From the NCBI RefSeq assembly GCF_014837035.1, contig NZ_JACSPS010000001.1, positions 884,260 to 948,259 of the forward strand: DNA of 64,000 nucleotides, in the 5' to 3' direction. Below, piece by piece: positions 61,033-64,000 of the stretch. This DNA comes from Kaistella pullorum (GTDB lineage: Bacteria; Bacteroidota; Bacteroidia; Flavobacteriales; Weeksellaceae). Each line of letters starts with the position of its first letter. The stretch's first letter is position 1. Under the pieces are notes generated by a model. It was not told the origin of the DNA. It worked only from the letters and a program-made list of their open reading frames with translations, and searched no databases. Made by a program: the position numbers and the translations under genes.

Positions 61033-62694
61033 ATGAATGTATCAAAGAAAGTTGCCCTAGGAATTGCAACGGTTTTCTTTTCGAATTTTGCGTTTTCACA
61101 GACCCTTCAGGAAGGGATTGCGAATGCAGATAGCCATAAATATGCAAAGGCCAAGTCCGTATTCACAGAGATGATCGCAAAATCACCTACGGCAGAGAAT
61201 TATTTTTACTTAGGAAATTCATATCTCACGCAGTTTGAACCCAATTTCGAACTAGCGCAGGAAAACTTTAATAAAGGTTTAGCAGCAGATAAAAAGAGCA
61301 ATCTTAATAAAATAGGTCTTGCCTCAGTGAAATTGGGCAAGGGAGATAAGTCCGGCATCACTGAGATCCAAAATATTGTAAAGGATGCACGTGATAAAGA
61401 TGCGGAAGTATTGTACCGCGCAGCGGAAGCACTTACGCTTTTCGGTGGAGCTCCGAACGCAGATTTGGCTATTGATTATCTCAATCGGGCTGTGGAGAAA
61501 TCTCAGAAAGGCGGTACGCCGGCTTATTACTATTATACTTTAGGTGATGCTTATCGCCTGAAACTTACAAATAGCCCTCAAGTTGCGGGATCAGCGATGA
61601 CAGCTTATGACAAAGCATTGCCGGTTGCAAAAAACAAAGCTTCAGTTTATACCAGAATAGGAACGTTGTGGATGCAGGCGCAGCAGTGGCAGAAAGCAAA
61701 AGAAAATATTGACCGTGCCATTTCCGCCGATCCATCTTTTGCGCCAGCTTATAAAGCAAAAGCGGCCTATAATATCAGATATCAGCAGAATGCGCTTGCA
61801 ACACAAGATTTGCTTAATTATGCCAAATATGCCGACGAAGATCCGGATACTCAGCTTGAGATTTCAAAACTCTTTTTCACGAATGAAGATTACGGAAACT
61901 CGAAATTATATCTGGACAAAGTATTCGATAAAGTAAATGATCCTATTAAATTCAAGTTGCGTGCATACTTATTATATGCAGATGGAGATTATACAGGTGC
62001 GAAGTCAAGCATGGATCAGTTTTTAGCTAAAGCTGAAAAAAGCAGAGTTCAGCCAGCCGATCAGGGTTTATTAGGTCTTATTTCAGCCGGCCTGGCCGAA
62101 AAGGAATCTGATGCTGCGAAAAAATCTGCTTTGATGTCAGATGCACAGCAAAAGATTGCACTTGCGAAAGCTGCTAAGGATGAGACTTTGAACTGGGATT
62201 TGGAGCTCGTTAAGATTAAAGGTGGTGGCGGTGTAAGCCAGGCGTCTGTTGATGCTGGACCTACGAATCCACAAATAGAAGCACTTAAGAAGCAGATCGC
62301 AGAAAATCCTAACGACTCGGACGCGATTATTAAATTAGGAATTGCTTATCAGGAAGCGGAAAATTATAATGGAGCCATACTTACATGGAATAAAATGGCT
62401 GCATTGGTACCGAGCTGGGAATACTCTTACTATGCATTGGGAACTAATTATCAGCAACTGGGAAATAATGATATGGCAATTGCACAATATCAAAAATATA
62501 TTGATACCTTGCTTACTAAACCCGTAGCGGAACAAGAAAAAAATAAGGTTACCCTTTCCTATGCATATTATTTAGTGGCATATTTCGTGCAAAAATCTGA
62601 TCTTGTAAAGGCGAAAGATTATGCAGCAAAAGCGTCTCAGTTAAATCCTGACTACGGGGATGCAGTGAATTTAAGCAATCAATTAAATAAATAA
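61033..62694 (+). CDS. periplasmic TPR-repeat protein
   Basis: A 553-residue protein with a signal peptide (about residues 5-23, ending FAFSQ). The rest is helical repeats of TPR type, for example NYFYLGNSYLTQFEPNFELAQENFNKGL, AYYYYTLGDAYRLK, ASVYTRIGTLWMQAQQWQKAKENIDRAISADPSFAPAYKAKA, and SYYALGTNYQQLGNNDMAIAQYQKY. A glycine-rich hinge (KGGGGVSQ, about 396-403) separates a C-terminal TPR module (about 405-553), which has a diverged copy in the next gene. TPR proteins act as scaffolds; a partner in the envelope is likely but unknown. Confidence 0.85.
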   Translation: MNVSKKVALGIATVFFSNFAFSQTLQEGIANADSHKYAKAKSVFTEMIAKSPTAENYFYLGNSYLTQFEPNFELAQENFNKGLAADKKSNLNKIGLASVKLGKGDKSGITEIQNIVKDARDKDAEVLYRAAEALTLFGGAPNADLAIDYLNRAVEKSQKGGTPAYYYYTLGDAYRLKLTNSPQVAGSAMTAYDKALPVAKNKASVYTRIGTLWMQAQQWQKAKENIDRAISADPSFAPAYKAKAAYNIRYQQNALATQDLLNYAKYADEDPDTQLEISKLFFTNEDYGNSKLYLDKVFDKVNDPIKFKLRAYLLYADGDYTGAKSSMDQFLAKAEKSRVQPADQGLLGLISAGLAEKESDAAKKSALMSDAQQKIALAKAAKDETLNWDLELVKIKGGGGVSQASVDAGPTNPQIEALKKQIAENPNDSDAIIKLGIAYQEAENYNGAILTWNKMAALVPSWEYSYYALGTNYQQLGNNDMAIAQYQKYIDTLLTKPVAEQEKNKVTLSYAYYLVAYFVQKSDLVKAKDYAAKASQLNPDYGDAVNLSNQLNK

Positions 62695-62702
62695 ATTTAT
62701 AT

Positions 62703-62725
62703 CTTGGCGGTAAGTCACCGCCAAG
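62703..62725. terminator. perfect hairpin between the two TPR genes
   Basis: CTTGGCGGT pairs with ACCGCCAAG around a 5-base loop, 9 bases after the first TPR gene stop. It lacks a T run, so it may be a weak terminator or an RNA-stabilising or pausing element between two cotranscribed genes. Confidence 0.5.
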
Positions 62726-62745
62726 AAATCTTAAATTTTCCTGTT

Positions 62746-63669
62746 ATGAAAGCCTATTTTTTACCTGTTTTTTTTTCTTTTATAAATGTTATTTGCTATT
62801 CGCAAACGACTATAGTAATGGAAAAAAATGGAGGTGTTTATTGGGTTCCGTGCAAAGTAAACGGTATACCATTGAAGTTTGTTTTAGATACTGGAGCTTC
62901 TGATGTTTCCATTTCTTTAACAGAAGCACTTTTTATGTTAAAAAATGGCTATATCAGCCGAGAGGACATTGGAGAGGAAATCTTTTATAGTATTGCAAAC
63001 GGGGATGTTGCGACTGGGACAAAATTTAATATTAAACAGATTGAAATTGGCGGTCTGATTTTGAGCAATATTGAAGCTTCTATCGTTCATGAAAGTAATG
63101 CGCCGCTCCTTTTAGGTCAAAGTCTCATTGGAAGATTAGGTCGAATATTGTTAGACGGAAATAGATTAACGATTCTACCGTACGATAATGAACATATATC
63201 TTTTAGAAATATCAAAGCTATTGGAGCAGCAGTAGAACTAGGGCCTACAAATCCTAAAATTGAGAAGTTAAAAACAGAAGTTGCTAAGAAGCCACAAGAT
63301 ACAGATGCATTATTCCGATTGGCTATTGCCTATCAGGAAGCGAGCAACTGGAACGGTGCTATTTTAGCTTGGCACAAAATGAGCGGTTTATTGCCTGATT
63401 GGGCTCCTGCGTATTACAGCCAAGGATATTCTTACCAGCAGGCAGGTAATAATGAGTTAGCTAAAATAGCCTACGAAAAGTTCATTAGCACTGTAAAACC
63501 GGCAGACATGGCGGCTAATAAGGAAACACTTTCTTACGCCTACTTCGCAGTAGCCTATTTGGTAAAAGATAGTGATGTAACAAAAGCCAAGACGTATGCT
63601 GCTAAATCAGTAGAACTGAATCCAGGTTACCAGGATGCAGTAAATCTTAATAAGAGCCTGAATAAATAG
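62746..63669 (+). CDS. retropepsin-like aspartic protease fused to a TPR domain
   Basis: A 307-residue exported protein: signal peptide (about 1-20, ending CYSQ), then residues about 28-155 form a retroviral-type (clan AA, TIGR02281-like) aspartic protease domain with the catalytic FVLDTGASDVSIS (Asp48-Thr-Gly50), NIKQIEIGGLIL flap-region strand and LLLGQSLIGRLG. Residues about 163-307 are TPR repeats clearly homologous to residues 405-553 of the previous protein. The protease part looks more A/T-rich than the neighbouring genes. Such single-domain proteases work as dimers. Partner and substrate unknown. A strong terminator follows. Confidence 0.85.
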   Translation: MKAYFLPVFFSFINVICYSQTTIVMEKNGGVYWVPCKVNGIPLKFVLDTGASDVSISLTEALFMLKNGYISREDIGEEIFYSIANGDVATGTKFNIKQIEIGGLILSNIEASIVHESNAPLLLGQSLIGRLGRILLDGNRLTILPYDNEHISFRNIKAIGAAVELGPTNPKIEKLKTEVAKKPQDTDALFRLAIAYQEASNWNGAILAWHKMSGLLPDWAPAYYSQGYSYQQAGNNELAKIAYEKFISTVKPADMAANKETLSYAYFAVAYLVKDSDVTKAKTYAAKSVELNPGYQDAVNLNKSLNK

Positions 63670-63692
63670 AACAGGATAACAATTATAATATT

Positions 63693-63726
63693 AATCCCAC
63701 TCTTTTTGGAGTGGGATTTTTTTTAT
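63693..63726 (+). terminator. terminator of the TPR gene pair
   Basis: AATCCCACTC (63693-63702) pairs with GAGTGGGATT (63709-63718), a 10-bp stem with a long T run. Confidence 0.9.
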
Positions 63727-63902
63727 TTATGCAGGTTTTTCTTGCATCTCTCAACTATTTTGAGGCTCTCATACCGCTTTATATAAAATAGAACTATCCG
63801 GAGTACAGAAAGAGTGAAGCCTATTTATGATCTAGGGTCTAAATTTTTCCTTCAGATATTCAGTGAGTTGTATTTTTTATATTAAATTAAAGTTACTAAA
63901 AT

Positions 63903-63932
63903 TTGGAAAGGACTAAAAAGATGGTATCTTTG
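63903..63932 (+). promoter_or_regulatory. strong promoter, probably of a stable-RNA operon beyond the edge
   Basis: TTG (63903-63905), 19 bases, TATCTTTG (63925-63932), followed by CAGTCCC. The 11-mer TTTGCAGTCCC is shared exactly with the tRNA-Glu promoter at 13640-13670. The following purine-rich sequence has no start codon close by. Confidence 0.65.
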
Positions 63933-64000
63933 CAGTCCCAAATCGAGAGAAGGGGGAGCGCAGAAGAGCATTATTTTTAAGGGCGAAAATGTTGATAGAT

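Larger units (their letters stand above)
63670..64000. other. 331-base region to the right edge
   Basis: It holds the terminator at 63693-63726, AT-rich sequence without coding frames, a strong promoter (63903-63932) and the start of a purine-rich leader that looks like the head of a stable-RNA operon cut off by the window edge. Confidence 0.6.

Overview
The window looks like chromosome of a member of the Bacteroidota, class Flavobacteriia, most likely the Chryseobacterium/Kaistella group (Weeksellaceae). The evidence is the gliding/type IX secretion gene sprA directly behind ruvA, Bacteroidota-type outer-membrane beta-barrel proteins, an exbB-exbD-exbD-tonB unit, a fused acyl-CoA mutase (IcmF), near absence of Shine-Dalgarno sites, and promoters of the Bacteroidota form TTG-N(18-21)-TAnnTTTG before many genes. 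I find 53 protein genes (one cut by the left edge) and two tRNA-Glu genes. There is no phage, insertion sequence, CRISPR array or recognisable defence island. Gene order is that of a core chromosome with scattered accessory genes. Genus assignment is an inference from gene content, not from a marker comparison.

Layout. 1-4.4 kb: an Omp85-type protein (partial), nadD, a DUF3817 membrane protein and a large outer-membrane beta-barrel protein. 4.4-7.0 kb: two guanidino-group-modifying enzymes (CtlX-like and arginine-deiminase-like) on either side of cutC. 7.2-13.6 kb: envelope maintenance (Do-like protease, small membrane protein, RidA, LptD, cell-wall amidase). 13.7-14.2 kb: tRNA-Glu, rpsT, tRNA-Glu. 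14.3-17.7 kb: icmF. 17.9-22.5 kb: accessory genes, comprising a Cys-rich copper-storage-like protein, a serine hydrolase, a DUF1989 protein next to a YqcI/YcgG (GntA/DcsA-like) heme N-oxygenase, a metallo-beta-lactamase-fold lipoprotein and a small beta-barrel. 22.6-29.1 kb: ruvC, a DUF4407 protein, a nirK-nirV-sco nitrite-reduction operon, a lipoprotein, guaB. 29.3-43.4 kb: ruvA-sprA, folE, cysS, malQ, a Tyr-rich secreted protein. 43.6-53.6 kb: a small periplasmic helical protein, dsbD, tilS, an OmpA lipoprotein, O-methyltransferase, NlpC/P60 protein, DUF1648 protein, waaA, a glycosyltransferase, a lipocalin-like lipoprotein. 53.7-63.7 kb: leuS, then exbB-exbD-exbD-tonB, a 65-residue membrane protein, a PstS-like lipoprotein and two TPR proteins. 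The window ends inside what looks like the leader of a stable-RNA operon.

How the genes work together. Envelope biogenesis is the main theme: LptD and WaaA serve lipopolysaccharide, the Omp85 protein handles outer-membrane protein traffic, SprA is the type IX translocon, DsbD supplies periplasmic reducing power, the Do-like protease provides quality control, and the Ton complex energises outer-membrane receptors. NirK, NirV and the SCO lipoprotein form a periplasmic copper-enzyme module, and CutC and the Csp-like protein elsewhere in the window are also copper-linked by family.

Most worth following up: (a) the last gene, which joins a retropepsin-like aspartic protease domain to a TPR domain that is visibly a partial copy of the end of the gene before it; (b) the DUF1989/GntA-like pair, a possible pathway for N-hydroxylation and deimination of a guanidino compound; (c) several operator-like repeats in promoter regions (1888-1932, 7028-7057, 20811-20823, 27036-27051); (d) two genes whose -7 box sits 3-4 bases before the start codon, suggesting leaderless messages.
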